Assembly: GCF_014648675.1 (NCBI RefSeq)
Contig: NZ_BMRO01000003.1
Location: 1 to 64,000, forward strand
Length of the DNA: 64,000 bases
From: Actinomadura livida
Lineage (GTDB): Bacteria; Actinomycetota; Actinomycetes; Streptosporangiales; Streptosporangiaceae
Reading direction: 5' to 3'
A model generated the notes under the pieces. It was not told the DNA's origin, did no database searches, and saw nothing but the letters and a program-made list of their open reading frames with translations. Positions 47,694-59,371 of the stretch are shown here, in pieces; position 1 is the stretch's first letter; each line of letters starts with the position of its first letter. A program made the translations under genes and the position numbers.

Positions 47694-47744
47694 TCACCGC
47701 CCTTTAGGCAACGTGAAGTGCCGTTTAGCCCGCCACAAATTCAT
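47694..47744 (-). CDS. Possible 16-aa upstream ORF of mihF
   Basis: On the minus strand AAGGAG is followed 8 nt later by ATG (47744) and the open frame MNLWRAKRHFTLPKGR-stop, ending 58 bp before the mihF start. Its ribosome site sits inside a palindrome, CACTCCAAGGAGTG (47751-47764). The product is very basic. It could be a leader peptide or a small stand-alone protein; nothing proves translation. Confidence 0.45.
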   Translation of the reverse strand: MNLWRAKRHFTLPKGR

Positions 47745-47997
47745 GAAAATCACTCCTTGGAGTGTCCTGAATACAGAGTGTACCCAATCGAGGCCCCTCG
47801 GCCGCCCATCCCGGCGCCTTGCTGGGACTTTCGCTTGATCGTGAAAATCCCCCCTTTCTGACCCCATATGCGGCACTCGGTACCGGTTTGCGGGCGGGGT
47901 TCGCGCCCCCGCCGCGGCGCCGTCCGGCGCCCCGCGAACCCTCCGCAGGGCCCCGCGGACGGGGCCTGTGAGGTCCCCCACAAATGATCCCGACCGA

Positions 47998-48011
47998 GTG
48001 ACACTCGTCAC
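47998..48011. promoter_or_regulatory. Candidate BldD box upstream of mihF
   Basis: GTGA-CACTCG-TCAC, preceded by an A (AGTGA), matches the BldD operator layout AGTGA-Nm-TCAC described in Streptomyces. It lies about 360 bp upstream of mihF. The same layout with the same 6-bp spacing occurs in the pyrR-bldD gap. Confidence 0.35.
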
Positions 48012-48316
48012 GCCGCGCCGTTCCGCACGTCGCGCCGGGAGGGTTACTGTCATCCTCGACAACACCCCGACCGCCGAGATCGCGCCAGCCACCGGAGGGC
48101 ACCGCCACCGCTCCAGCTCCCCGCCCGCCGCCAGGGCATCGCACATGGACGCGGAACCGCCGGCGATCCGCCGGGGACGTTCCCCGGCATGAATCGTCGC
48201 CCCGCGTGAACGAGTTCGTCGTTCGGTACGTATCGCAATGCGGAGGAGTCCGTCTCCGTAATCGCATGCGAGTAAAACCACAAAGTGCGATACCGCACGT
48301 CCTAGAACCCCTTAGC

Positions 48317-48336
48317 AAAACCTGCTCAGAAAGCAG
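48317..48336 (-). terminator. Weak intrinsic terminator candidate after pyrF
   Basis: On the minus strand CTGCT-TTCTG-AGCAG is followed by G and TTTT, about 90 bp after the pyrF stop. The stem is only 5 bp. Confidence 0.4.
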
Positions 48337-48423
48337 AACCCGTCACTTGTTCACCGGGGAGGCCCTCCGGATGCGCGGCGGCCGGGCTCCGCGCACCGGG
48401 GCCGCCGGCGCGGGCCCGCGCGC

Positions 48424-49125
48424 TCACGGTGCGCCGGCGGACGTCCTGCGGAGGGCGGCGGCTATGGCGGCCGCGGCGGCGCCGGGATCGGGCGCGGCGG
48501 TGATGGGACGGCCGATGACCAGCAGGTCCGCCCCGGCGGCCAGGGCGTCCTCCGGGGTGGCGACGCGGGCCTGGTCCTGGTTGGCGGAGCCCTCGGGGCG
48601 GACGCCCGGCGTGATGAGCGTGATGCCTGGGCCGACCTCCGCGCGGACGGCCGCGGCCTCCTGCGGGGAGCAGACGAGCGCCTGGGCGCCCGCCTCGACG
48701 GCGAGGACGGCCAGCCGGCGGACGGCGTCCGGGGCGGGGCCCGCGAGGCCGAGGGCGGTGAGGTCGGCCTCGCCGAGGGACGTCAGCACGGTCACCGCGG
48801 CGATCTTCGTGGCGGGGGCCGCCTCGACGGCCGCGCGGATCATCGCGGGCCCGCCCGCGGCGTGCACGGTCAGGTAGGACGGCTTGAGGCGGGCGACGGC
48901 GCGGGCGGCGCCGCGGACCGTCGCGGGGATGTCGTGCAGCTTGAGGTCCAGGAAGACCTGGACGCGGCTGGCGCCCCGGACGCTGGCGACGACGTCCGGC
49001 CCGTAGCGCAGGTAGAGCTCCAGGCCCACCTTGACGGTGGAGACGTGCGGCGTGACCAGGGTGGCCCAGCGGGCGGCCGTCTCCAGGTCGGGCGCGTCGA
49101 GCGCGACGGCGATGGGGGCGGTCAC
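48424..49125 (-). CDS. pyrF: Orotidine 5'-phosphate decarboxylase
   Basis: A 233-residue enzyme for the last step to UMP. The catalytic [11 protein letters not shown] (about residues 59-69) is of the type 1 (E. coli/Bacillus) form, with TVHAAGG and [14 protein letters not shown] later. Streptomyces and mycobacterial PyrF are, to my knowledge, the longer type 2. GTG start overlaps the pyrD stop (GTGA). Last gene of the pyr operon. Confidence 0.96.
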   Translation of the reverse strand: MTAPIAVALDAPDLETAARWATLVTPHVSTVKVGLELYLRYGPDVVASVRGASRVQVFLDLKLHDIPATVRGAARAVARLKPSYLTVHAAGGPAMIRAAVEAAPATKIAAVTVLTSLGEADLTALGLAGPAPDAVRRLAVLAVEAGAQALVCSPQEAAAVRAEVGPGITLITPGVRPEGSANQDQARVATPEDALAAGADLLVIGRPITAAPDPGAAAAAIAAALRRTSAGAP

Positions 49126-50102
49126 AGCTTCTCCTTCTCGGGCTCTTGCGGGCGCACCTGGGGCGGGACGTACCCGGCGGGCTTGTGCGCGAGTCCGACG
49201 GCGTCGGCGAGGCGCCCGATGCGGCGGGCCGCGAGGGCGTCCTCCAGCTCGCGCAGGACGCGGGGCCCGGCGGAGGGGTCGTGGAAGACGGCGGTGCCGA
49301 CGGCGACGGCGGAGGCTCCGGCCAGGATGAACTCCAGCGCGTCCAGGCCGGTGGCGATGCCGCCGACCCCGATGATGGGCGTGCTCGGCAGCGCCGCGTG
49401 CACCTGGTAGACGCAGCGGACCGCGATCGGGCGGACGGCCGGCCCGGACAGGCCGCCCGACACGCCGGTGAGGGCGGGCCGCAGCGTCTTCGGGTCGATC
49501 GCCATGCCCTCCATGGTGTTGATGAGGGTGAGGCCGTCGGCGCCCGCGTCGACGCAGGCCAGGGCTATGGTGACGATGTCGGTGACGTCGGGGGCGAGCT
49601 TGGCGAAGACGGCCGTGCCGGGCCGGGCGTGGTCGCGGACGGCCCGGACGACGGACGCGGCGGCGGCCGGGTGCCAGGCGAACACGCGGCCGCGGTCCTC
49701 GGCGTTCGGGCAGGCGACGTTGACCTCGATGGCGGCGACGCCCGGGACGTTGCGGAGGCGGCGGCCGAGGTCGGCGTACTCCTCGACGCTGTTGCCGGCG
49801 ACGGAGACGATCGTGCGGACGTCCTGCTCCATGAGCCAGGGAAGGTCACGTTCCAGGAACGTCTCGATGCCGGGCCCGGGGAGGCCCATCGCGGTGAGGA
49901 GGCCGCTGGGCGTCTCGGTGACCCGTGGTGTGGGACGTCCCGCGCGCGCTTGGGACATCACAGACGTGGTGACGAAGGCGCCCAGGCGGGTGAGGGCGAA
50001 GAACTGGGCGAGCTCCCGTCCCGTCCCACCGCACCCGGAGGCCGTCATGACGGGGTTGGGCAGTTCCAGGGGCCCGAGTGAGGTCCTGACCCGGTCGCTC
50101 AT
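49122..50102 (-). CDS. pyrD: Dihydroorotate dehydrogenase, class 1B catalytic subunit
   Basis: A 326-residue flavoprotein oxidising dihydroorotate to orotate. [19 protein letters not shown] is the FMN-binding start, and the active-site Cys lies in [27 protein letters not shown] and [19 protein letters not shown] are barrel-end FMN motifs. The presence of pyrK next door shows the NAD-linked class 1B type, unlike the quinone-linked class 2 of many bacteria. ATG overlaps the pyrK stop (ATGA). Confidence 0.95.
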   Translation of the reverse strand: MSDRVRTSLGPLELPNPVMTASGCGGTGRELAQFFALTRLGAFVTTSVMSQARAGRPTPRVTETPSGLLTAMGLPGPGIETFLERDLPWLMEQDVRTIVSVAGNSVEEYADLGRRLRNVPGVAAIEVNVACPNAEDRGRVFAWHPAAAASVVRAVRDHARPGTAVFAKLAPDVTDIVTIALACVDAGADGLTLINTMEGMAIDPKTLRPALTGVSGGLSGPAVRPIAVRCVYQVHAALPSTPIIGVGGIATGLDALEFILAGASAVAVGTAVFHDPSAGPRVLRELEDALAARRIGRLADAVGLAHKPAGYVPPQVRPQEPEKEKL

Positions 50103-50986
50103 CGAGGACCCCTTTCGGAGACGCTCAGGACGCGCGGCGCGCCGAGCGCGTCGAACGGGATGGTTCCGAGGTCGCCCCACCGGACGCGGTCGCCGCGCAG
50201 GACGGGCCCGTCCGCGCAGGCGCGGACCATGCGGGTCACGCCGTCGTCGCCGTGCACGGGCAGCATGCAGGTCATGCAGACGCCGATGCCGCAGGCGCCC
50301 GTCCGCTGGAGGAACTCCTCGACCGACACCTGGGAGGGCAGGCCGAAGTCGCCCGCGACCTGGGTGACCGAGCGGAGCAGGTCCGTGGGGCCGCAGCCGT
50401 AGACGACGTCGGCGCCGGTCTCCTCGATGACGCGCGGCAGGACGTCGCGGACGGTGCCGGTCTCCCCCATCGACCCGTCCTCGGTGGCGACGGTGGAGCT
50501 GTCGCCGATGCGCTGCGCCATGCGGGAGCCGAACACCTGCCGGGCGGACGGCCCGCCGAGCACGAAGTGCACCTGGCAGCCGCGGCGCAGCAGCGCGTCG
50601 GCGAGGGCGAACACGGCGGCCGCGCCGGGCCCGCCGCCGACGAGCAGGCAGCTCACCGGGTCGCGGGGCAGCCGGAACGGGCGGCCGAGCGGCCCGACGA
50701 GGTCGATCTGGTCGCGGGAGCGGCGCCCGGCGAGCCAGGCGGTGCCGGGCTCGGTGTCGGCGAACACCAGCTCGACGGTGCCGCCGTAGTCGGACTTGAC
50801 CTCGTGCACCCCGAAGCAGCGGCGGACCAGCCGGGACGTGTGCTCGCCGCCGACGGCGAGCGCCAGGAACTGGCCGGGCCGGAACCGCTCGGCGATGGCC
50901 GGGGCCACCAGCGTCAGCGCGTGGTAGTCCTGCACCTGGCGGACCGTCAGAACCGTCCCCGACGTCTGCACCGGTGTGTCGGACAC
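50099..50986 (-). CDS. pyrK: Dihydroorotate dehydrogenase electron transfer subunit
   Basis: A 295-residue FAD/2Fe-2S reductase. Its FAD domain (FRPGQFLALAV), NAD domain (LLVGGGPGAAAVFALADALL) and C-terminal cysteine cluster TGACGIGVCMTCMLPV...RACADGPV are complete. It passes electrons from PyrD to NAD. The GTG at 50986 follows a strong AGGAGAGGGAG site; the open frame extends further upstream without homology. Sits between carB (80-bp gap) and pyrD (ATGA overlap). Confidence 0.95.
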   Translation of the reverse strand: MSDTPVQTSGTVLTVRQVQDYHALTLVAPAIAERFRPGQFLALAVGGEHTSRLVRRCFGVHEVKSDYGGTVELVFADTEPGTAWLAGRRSRDQIDLVGPLGRPFRLPRDPVSCLLVGGGPGAAAVFALADALLRRGCQVHFVLGGPSARQVFGSRMAQRIGDSSTVATEDGSMGETGTVRDVLPRVIEETGADVVYGCGPTDLLRSVTQVAGDFGLPSQVSVEEFLQRTGACGIGVCMTCMLPVHGDDGVTRMVRACADGPVLRGDRVRWGDLGTIPFDALGAPRVLSVSERGPR

Positions 50987-51066
50987 CCGTCTCCCTCTCC
51001 TCGTCGCGTGCGCCGGCCGGGCGGGGCGCGGCACGTCCCGCCCGGCCCCGCCCGTCCCGGCTTCTG

Positions 51067-54434
<3,368 letters not shown>

Positions 54435-54435
<1 letters not shown>

Positions 54436-55550
54436 TACTCCGACCCTCCCATCAGCTCGCAGAAGTGGTCGAAGAGCCCCGAGGCGTCGTGCGGGCCGGC
54501 CGCCGCCTCCGGGTGGTACTGCACGCTGAACGCCGGACGCTCCAGGAGTCTCAGCCCCTCCACACAGCCGTCGTTGAGATTGACGTGGGTGACTTCGGCG
54601 GGGCCGTAGGGGGTGTCGAACGGGCCGTCCTTGGGGGCGTCCACCGCGAACCCGTGGTTGTGGGCCGAGATGTGGACCCTGCCGCTGGCGCGGTCCTGGA
54701 CGGGCTGGTTGACGCCCCGGTGGCCGAACCGCAGCTTGTACGTGCCCAGCCCCAGGGCACGGCCGAATATCTGGTTGCCGAAGCAGATGCCGAAGAACGG
54801 GGTCCCGGCGTCCAGGACGCCTTTCAGCGCGTCCACGGCGTAGCCTGCGGCGGCGGGGTCGCCGGGGCCGTTGGAGAAGAACACGCCGTCCGGTTCGAGG
54901 GCGAGGATCTCCGCGGTGGTGCTGGCCGCCGGGAGGATGTGCACCTCGCACCCGCGCAGGGCCAGCCGGTGCGGCGTCATGGCCTTGATGCCGAGGTCGA
55001 CGGCCGCGACCGTGAAGCGCTTCTGGCCCTCGGCCGGGACGACGTACGGTTCGGTGGTCGAAACGTCCCTCGCGAGGTCGGCGCCCTCCATCGAGGGGCT
55101 CTGCCGCACACGCTCCAGCAGCGCCTCCACGCCCGGCTCGGCCGCCGTCCCGCTGAACACTCCGGCGCGCATCGCGCCCCTGTCGCGCAGATGGCGCGTC
55201 AGCGCACGGGTGCCGGGGATGGCGATGCCCACCACGCCCTGCTCACGCAGCGCCGAACCCAGCGACCCGGTGGCGCGCCAGTTGGACGCCACACGGGCGG
55301 GCTCACGCACGACGTAGCCGGCGACCTGGATCCGCCCTGACTCGGGGTCCTCGCCGTTGATGCCGGTGTTGCCTATGTGGGGGGACGTCATGGCCACGAT
55401 CTGGCGGGCGTACGAAGGGTCGGTGAGCGTCTCCTGGTAACCGGTCATCCCGGTGTTGAAGACCATCTCGCCGAAGGTCTCGCCCTCGGCGCCGTACGCG
55501 GCCCCGTGGAACACCCTGCCGTCTTCCAGAACGAGCAGAGCAGGGGTCAT
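54435..55550 (-). CDS. carA: Carbamoyl phosphate synthase small (glutaminase) subunit
   Basis: A 371-residue glutamine amidotransferase giving ammonia to CarB. N-terminal CPSase_sm_chain domain ([24 protein letters not shown]). The class I triad has Cys in [16 protein letters not shown] and His/Glu in [14 protein letters not shown]. The usual GHQ after the Cys is GNQ here. ATG overlaps the pyrC stop (ATGA). Confidence 0.96.
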
Positions 55551-56830
55551 TGCAGTTTCCCTTCCAGGACGGTCGGCTTTCCGCGCAGGAACGTGGCGAC
55601 GACCCGTCCCGGCAGTTCCAGGCCCGCGAACGGGGTGTTGCGGCTCTTGGACGTCATCGCCGTCGGGTCGACGGTGCCGCGGGGCGACGGGTCGTACAGC
55701 GTGATGTTGGCGGGCGACCCCGTCTCCAGCGGGCGGCCCTGGCCGGAGAGGCGGCCGATGCGGGCGGGCGCGGCGGACATGCGGTCGGCGACCCCGGCCC
55801 AGTCGAGCAGCCCGGTCTCGACCATGGCCTCCTGGACGACCGGCAGCGCCGTCTCCAGGCCGATCATGCCCATCGCCGCCACCGCCCACTCGGTCTCCTT
55901 GGCCTCGACGGGGTGCGGGGCGTGGTCGGTGGCGACGCAGTCGATCGTCCCGTCCGCGAGGGCGTGCCGCAGGGCGGTGACGTCGTCGGCGGTGCGCAGC
56001 GGCGGGTTCACCTTGAAGATCGGGTCGTAGGTCACGGCGCGGGCGTCGTTCAGCAGCAGGTGGTGCGGGGTGACCTCGGCGGTCACCGGGCAGCCCTTGC
56101 TCTTGGCCCAGCGGAGGATCTCCACCGAGCCCGCCGTGGACACGTGGCACACGTGCAGCCGCGACCCGACGTGCTGGGCGAGCAGGACGTCCCGCGCGAT
56201 GATCGCCTCCTCGGCGACCGCGGGCCAGCCGCGCAGCCCGAGCGCGGCGGACATCTCGCCCTCGTTCATCTGCGCGCCCTCGGTGAGGCGCGGCTCCTGC
56301 GCGTGCTGGGCGACGACGCCGCCGAACGCCTTCACGTACTCCAGGGCCCGGCGCATGATGACCGCGTCCGACACGCAGTGCCCGTCGTCGGAGAACACCC
56401 GGACCCGGGCGGCGGAGTCGGCCATCGCGCCCAGCTCCGCGAGCTGCTCGCCGGCGATGCCCCGCGTGACCGCCCCCACGGGCTGGACGTCGCAGTACCC
56501 GGCCTCGCGCCCCAGGCGCCACACCTGCTCCACCACGCCCGCGGTGTCGGCGACGGGCTCGGTGTTGGCCATCGCGTGGACCGCGGTGTACCCGCCCATC
56601 GCGGCGGCCTTCGTCCCGGACTCGACGGTCTCGGCGTCCTCGCGGCCCGGCTCGCGCAGGTGCGTGTGCAGGTCCACCAGACCGGGCAGCGCGACGAGCC
56701 CCTCGGCGTCGACGACCTGCGCCCCGGCGGCGTCCAGCCCGGACCCCACCTCCGCGATCACGCCCTCGCGCACCAGGACGTCGGCGGCCTCCCCGCCGAG
56801 GATCCGCGCGCCCCTGATGATGTACTTCAC
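55547..56830 (-). CDS. pyrC: Dihydroorotase
   Basis: A 427-residue type I dihydroorotase of the amidohydrolase superfamily. Zinc ligands are in [28 protein letters not shown] and the catalytic Asp in [12 protein letters not shown] at 56830 is chosen because GGAGAG precedes it; a GTG 21 bp upstream overlaps the pyrB stop (GTGA) and is possible. It closes carbamoylaspartate to dihydroorotate. Confidence 0.95.
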   Translation of the reverse strand: MKYIIRGARILGGEAADVLVREGVIAEVGSGLDAAGAQVVDAEGLVALPGLVDLHTHLREPGREDAETVESGTKAAAMGGYTAVHAMANTEPVADTAGVVEQVWRLGREAGYCDVQPVGAVTRGIAGEQLAELGAMADSAARVRVFSDDGHCVSDAVIMRRALEYVKAFGGVVAQHAQEPRLTEGAQMNEGEMSAALGLRGWPAVAEEAIIARDVLLAQHVGSRLHVCHVSTAGSVEILRWAKSKGCPVTAEVTPHHLLLNDARAVTYDPIFKVNPPLRTADDVTALRHALADGTIDCVATDHAPHPVEAKETEWAVAAMGMIGLETALPVVQEAMVETGLLDWAGVADRMSAAPARIGRLSGQGRPLETGSPANITLYDPSPRGTVDPTAMTSKSRNTPFAGLELPGRVVATFLRGKPTVLEGKLQ

Positions 56831-56847
56831 GGCTTCTCTCCGCTCGC

Positions 56848-57789
56848 TCACTGGGTGGCCTCCTGGCCGATGGCGGGCTCGGAGCCGCCGAGCAGGAGGT
56901 AGAGGACGGCCATGCGGGCGCTGACGCCGTTGGCGACCTGGTCGACGATGGTGGAGCGGACCGAGTCGGCGACCTCGGCGGCGATCTCGACGCCGCGGTT
57001 CATCGGCCCGGGGTGCATGACGATGGCGTGCTCGGGCAGCTCGGCCATGCGCTCGGCGGTCAGGCCGTAGCGGCGGCTGTACTCCCGGACGGTCGGGAAG
57101 TAGGCGGCGTTCATCCGCTCCTGCTGGACGCGCAGCATCATGATGACGTCGCTCTTGGCGAGGACGGCGTCCAGGTCGTAGGAGACCGAGCACGGCCAGG
57201 TGTCGATCGCGACCGGCAGCAGCGTCGGCGGCGCCACCACGGTGATGTCGGCGCCGAGGGTGTCGAGCAGCAGGACGTTGGATCGTGCCACCCGGCTGTG
57301 CAGGACGTCGCCGACGATCGTGACCCTGCGGCCGTCCAGCTCGCCGAGGCGGCGGCGCATCGTGAACGCGTCCAGCAGGGCCTGCGTCGGGTGCTCGTGG
57401 GTGCCGTCGCCGGCGTTGATCACGCTGCCCTGCACCCAGCCCGCCAGCCGGTGCGGCGCGCCCGAGGCGCCGTGCCGGATGACGACGCCGTCCGCGCCCA
57501 TCGCCTCCAGGGTCAGGGCGGTGTCCTTCAGGCTCTCGCCCTTGGAGACGCTCGACCCCTTCGCGGAGAAGTTGATGACGTCCGCCGACAGCCGCTTGGC
57601 GGCCGCCTCGAACGAGATGCGGGTGCGGGTGGAGTCCTCGAAGAAGAGGTTGACGACCGTCCGGCCGCGCAGCGTCGGGAGCTTCTTGATCGAGCGGCCG
57701 GCGATCTGGGCGAGCTCCTCGGCGGTGTCGAGGACGAGCAGCGCGTCGTCGCGGCTCAGGTCGGCGGCGGAGATCAGATGGCGGTTCAT
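56848..57789 (-). CDS. pyrB: Aspartate carbamoyltransferase catalytic subunit
   Basis: A 313-residue enzyme. The carbamoyl-phosphate loop [13 protein letters not shown] (about residues 51-63) and [14 protein letters not shown], and the aspartate-side [11 protein letters not shown], are present. No pyrI regulatory subunit gene follows, so control is at the level of PyrR. ATG start overlaps the pyrR stop (ATGA). Confidence 0.97.
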   Translation of the reverse strand: MNRHLISAADLSRDDALLVLDTAEELAQIAGRSIKKLPTLRGRTVVNLFFEDSTRTRISFEAAAKRLSADVINFSAKGSSVSKGESLKDTALTLEAMGADGVVIRHGASGAPHRLAGWVQGSVINAGDGTHEHPTQALLDAFTMRRRLGELDGRRVTIVGDVLHSRVARSNVLLLDTLGADITVVAPPTLLPVAIDTWPCSVSYDLDAVLAKSDVIMMLRVQQERMNAAYFPTVREYSRRYGLTAERMAELPEHAIVMHPGPMNRGVEIAAEVADSVRSTIVDQVANGVSARMAVLYLLLGGSEPAIGQEATQ

Positions 57790-58406
57790 TCGGCGCCCCC
57801 CGTCGGGCCGGGCGGGACGGGCCCCAGCAGGACCGCGTCGTGCCCGTCGTTCTCGTCCAGCAGGACCTTCACGGTCTCGCGCATCGAGGTGGGCAGGTTC
57901 TTGCCGACGTAGTCGGCGCGGATCGGCAGCTCCCGGTGCCCGCGGTCGACCAGCACGGCCAGCTGGACCGCGCGGGGCCGCCCGAGGTCGTTGAGGGCGT
58001 CCAGCGCGGCGCGCACCGTCCGGCCGGAGAACAGCACGTCGTCGACCAGGACGACGACCCGGTCGTCGATCCCCTCGGCGGGCAGCTCGGTGCGGCCGAG
58101 GGCGCGGGCGGGCCGCATCCGCAGGTCGTCGCGGTACATCGTCACGTCGAGCGAGCCCCAGGGCACCGGGCGCCCCTCGACCTCGCGCAGCGCGCCCGCC
58201 AGCCGCTCGGCCAGCGTCACGCCGCGGGTCTGGATGCCGAGCAGCAGGACGTCGTGGCCGCCCTTGGTGCGCTCGAGGATCTCGTGTGCGATCCGGGTCA
58301 GCGCGCGTCTGATGTCCGGTCCCTCCAGCACGGCTTTTTGCCGAGGGTCACCGTCCGCCACGCGCGCCCCGGCAGGCCGTTCCGGCCTGGAGGCAGCATT
58401 CACCAC
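57786..58406 (-). CDS. pyrR: Bifunctional pyr operon regulator/uracil phosphoribosyltransferase
   Basis: A 206-residue PyrR. The PRPP-binding motif [19 protein letters not shown] and [15 protein letters not shown] are typical. PyrR binds UMP and pyr mRNA to lower expression when pyrimidines are high, and can also make UMP from uracil. Two adjacent GTG codons (58406, 58403) follow AAAGGAGGT at 5 and 8 nt. First gene of the operon; its own mRNA carries a PyrR-binding hairpin touching this ribosome site. Confidence 0.96.
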   Translation of the reverse strand: MVNAASRPERPAGARVADGDPRQKAVLEGPDIRRALTRIAHEILERTKGGHDVLLLGIQTRGVTLAERLAGALREVEGRPVPWGSLDVTMYRDDLRMRPARALGRTELPAEGIDDRVVVLVDDVLFSGRTVRAALDALNDLGRPRAVQLAVLVDRGHRELPIRADYVGKNLPTSMRETVKVLLDENDGHDAVLLGPVPPGPTGGAE

Positions 58407-58413
58407 CGGAACC

Positions 58414-58447
58414 TCCTTTCCCGCCTCACTGGACGGGCTTTAAAGGA
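58414..58447 (-). promoter_or_regulatory. pyrR: PyrR-binding hairpin overlapping the pyrR ribosome-binding site
   Basis: On the minus strand an upper stem CCCGUC (58437-58432) pairs with GGCGGG (58425-58420) around the hexaloop CAGUGA, which matches the CNGNGA loop of known PyrR sites. A purine bulge AAAG (58441-58438) separates it from a lower stem UCCUUU (58447-58442) paired with AAAGGA (58419-58414), which holds half of the pyrR Shine-Dalgarno sequence AAAGGAGGU. PyrR binding would stabilise this and block translation. Confidence 0.82.
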
Positions 58448-58462
58448 CGTCTTGTCGTGCAC

Positions 58463-58468
58463 ACGTTA
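58463..58468 (-). promoter_or_regulatory. Candidate -10 box of the pyr operon
   Basis: TAACGT on the minus strand, preceded by TGC (extended -10 like). It would start transcription near 58455, just before the PyrR hairpin. No convincing -35 is seen at 16-18 bp. Confidence 0.4.
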
Positions 58469-58518
58469 GCAGCAGGCCAGGAGCGCCCCGGCACCCGGAC
58501 CGCTCCACGTCTTCGCAG

Positions 58519-58532
58519 GTGAGAGGGGTCAC
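58519..58532. promoter_or_regulatory. Candidate BldD box in the pyrR-bldD gap
   Basis: GTGA-GAGGGG-TCAC, an inverted pair with the BldD-type layout, lies about 130-145 bp upstream of the bldD -35 box. BldD represses its own gene in Streptomyces, so autoregulation is plausible. Confidence 0.4.
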
Positions 58533-58661
58533 ATTCGGTCCGCCGCCGGGCCGTCGCCCGGCCGTGCGGGCGGCCGTGCGGGCCTGCGCCCGCGCGGCCC
58601 GGGGACGATCCGGACCGTCCGCATCGTCTGCGGCGGATTCGACCGCTTTTTTCCAATCAGC

Positions 58662-58690
58662 TTGACCTAGGGCCTTCTCCGTTTTACCGT
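58662..58690 (+). promoter_or_regulatory. bldD: bldD promoter
   Basis: TTGACC (58662-58667), a 17-bp spacer and TACCGT (58685-58690) match the principal-sigma consensus well. The start would be near 58697, giving a leader of about 110 nt to the bldD ATG. A TCAC half-site (GTCACTGTCCGTAAC) follows the -10 box directly, which may be part of a BldD site. The rest of the 402-bp gap is a GC-rich stretch with no gene. Confidence 0.7.
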
Positions 58691-58808
58691 CACTGTCCGT
58701 AACCATCCCTGGGGACAGGCTCCTGTGGCGCGAGAGCGCACCAAATCTGTCCCCCTCCGGCGACCGCCGGGGTCCGACGACGACGAAAGTGAGCCTGGGG
58801 GCCGCACA

Positions 58809-59303
58809 ATGCCGTCTGAATACGCTAAGGCTCTCGGCGCGCGCCTGCGCGCCATCCGCACCCAGCAGGGCCTGTCCCTGCACGGTGTGGAGGAGAAGTC
58901 ACGCGGCCGCTGGAAGGCCGTCGTCGTGGGTTCGTACGAGCGGGGCGACCGCGCCGTCACCGTTCAGAAGCTGGCCGAGCTCGCCGATTTCTACGGCGTG
59001 CCGGTATCCGAGTTGCTGCCCGGCGGAGCCGCGCCGAGCCCGCTCGGGCCTACACCCAAGCTCGTGATCGATCTAGAGCGGTTGCAGCAGCTTCCGAAGG
59101 ACAAGGCCGGTCCTCTCGCCCGATACGCCGCGACGATCCAGAGCCAGCGGGGCGACTACAACGGAAAGGTCCTGTCCATCCGCCAGGAAGACCTGCGTTC
59201 ACTCGCGGTCATCTATGACAAGTCACCGACGGAGCTGACCGAAGAGCTCATCGGCTGGGGCGTCCTCGACCCGGAGGCGCGCCGCGCCGTCGAGTCGTTC
59301 TGA
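58809..59303 (+). CDS. bldD: BldD-type developmental transcriptional regulator
   Basis: A 164-residue master regulator of development. The N-terminal XRE-type HTH spans about residues 5-70 (GLSLHGVEEKSRGRWKAVVVGSYERG). The C-terminal domain carries the c-di-GMP motif RGD (114-116), eight residues, then RQED (125-128); the Streptomyces form is RQDD at the same positions. Four c-di-GMP molecules lock the dimer on DNA in Streptomyces. The ATG at 58809 has GGGGG upstream; the open frame before it is not conserved-looking. Ends at a strong terminator. Confidence 0.96.
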   Translation: MPSEYAKALGARLRAIRTQQGLSLHGVEEKSRGRWKAVVVGSYERGDRAVTVQKLAELADFYGVPVSELLPGGAAPSPLGPTPKLVIDLERLQQLPKDKAGPLARYAATIQSQRGDYNGKVLSIRQEDLRSLAVIYDKSPTELTEELIGWGVLDPEARRAVESF

Positions 59304-59325
59304 TACGACCCGTTCTCCACCGCGG

Positions 59326-59354
59326 ACGGGGCCCGGCACCGCGCCGGGCCCCGT
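59326..59354. terminator. Strong bidirectional terminator after bldD
   Basis: A 12-bp perfect stem, ACGGGGCCCGGC (59326-59337) with its complement at 59343-59354 and a 5-nt loop, followed by TTCG. It lies between convergent bldD and the MFS gene. Confidence 0.82.
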
Positions 59355-59371
59355 TTCGCGTCTCAGGGCCG

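Larger units (their letters stand above)
47636..48423. promoter_or_regulatory. 788-bp regulatory spacer between pyrF and mihF
   Basis: This gap holds the mihF upstream ORF (47694-47744), a TACACT -10-like box on the minus strand (47777-47782), a GTGA-N6-TCAC palindrome (47998-48011), a cluster of TCGCA/TGCGA elements (48230-48293), and a weak terminator (48317-48336). Its right part is clearly less GC-rich than its surroundings. Longer minus-strand open frames across it show no domain or good ribosome site. Confidence 0.6.

Noticed and set aside
48050..48298. An 82-codon leftward open frame in the pyrF-mihF gap
   Set aside because: No ribosome site, no domain, Arg/Trp/Cys-rich composition; it overlaps the candidate regulatory elements.
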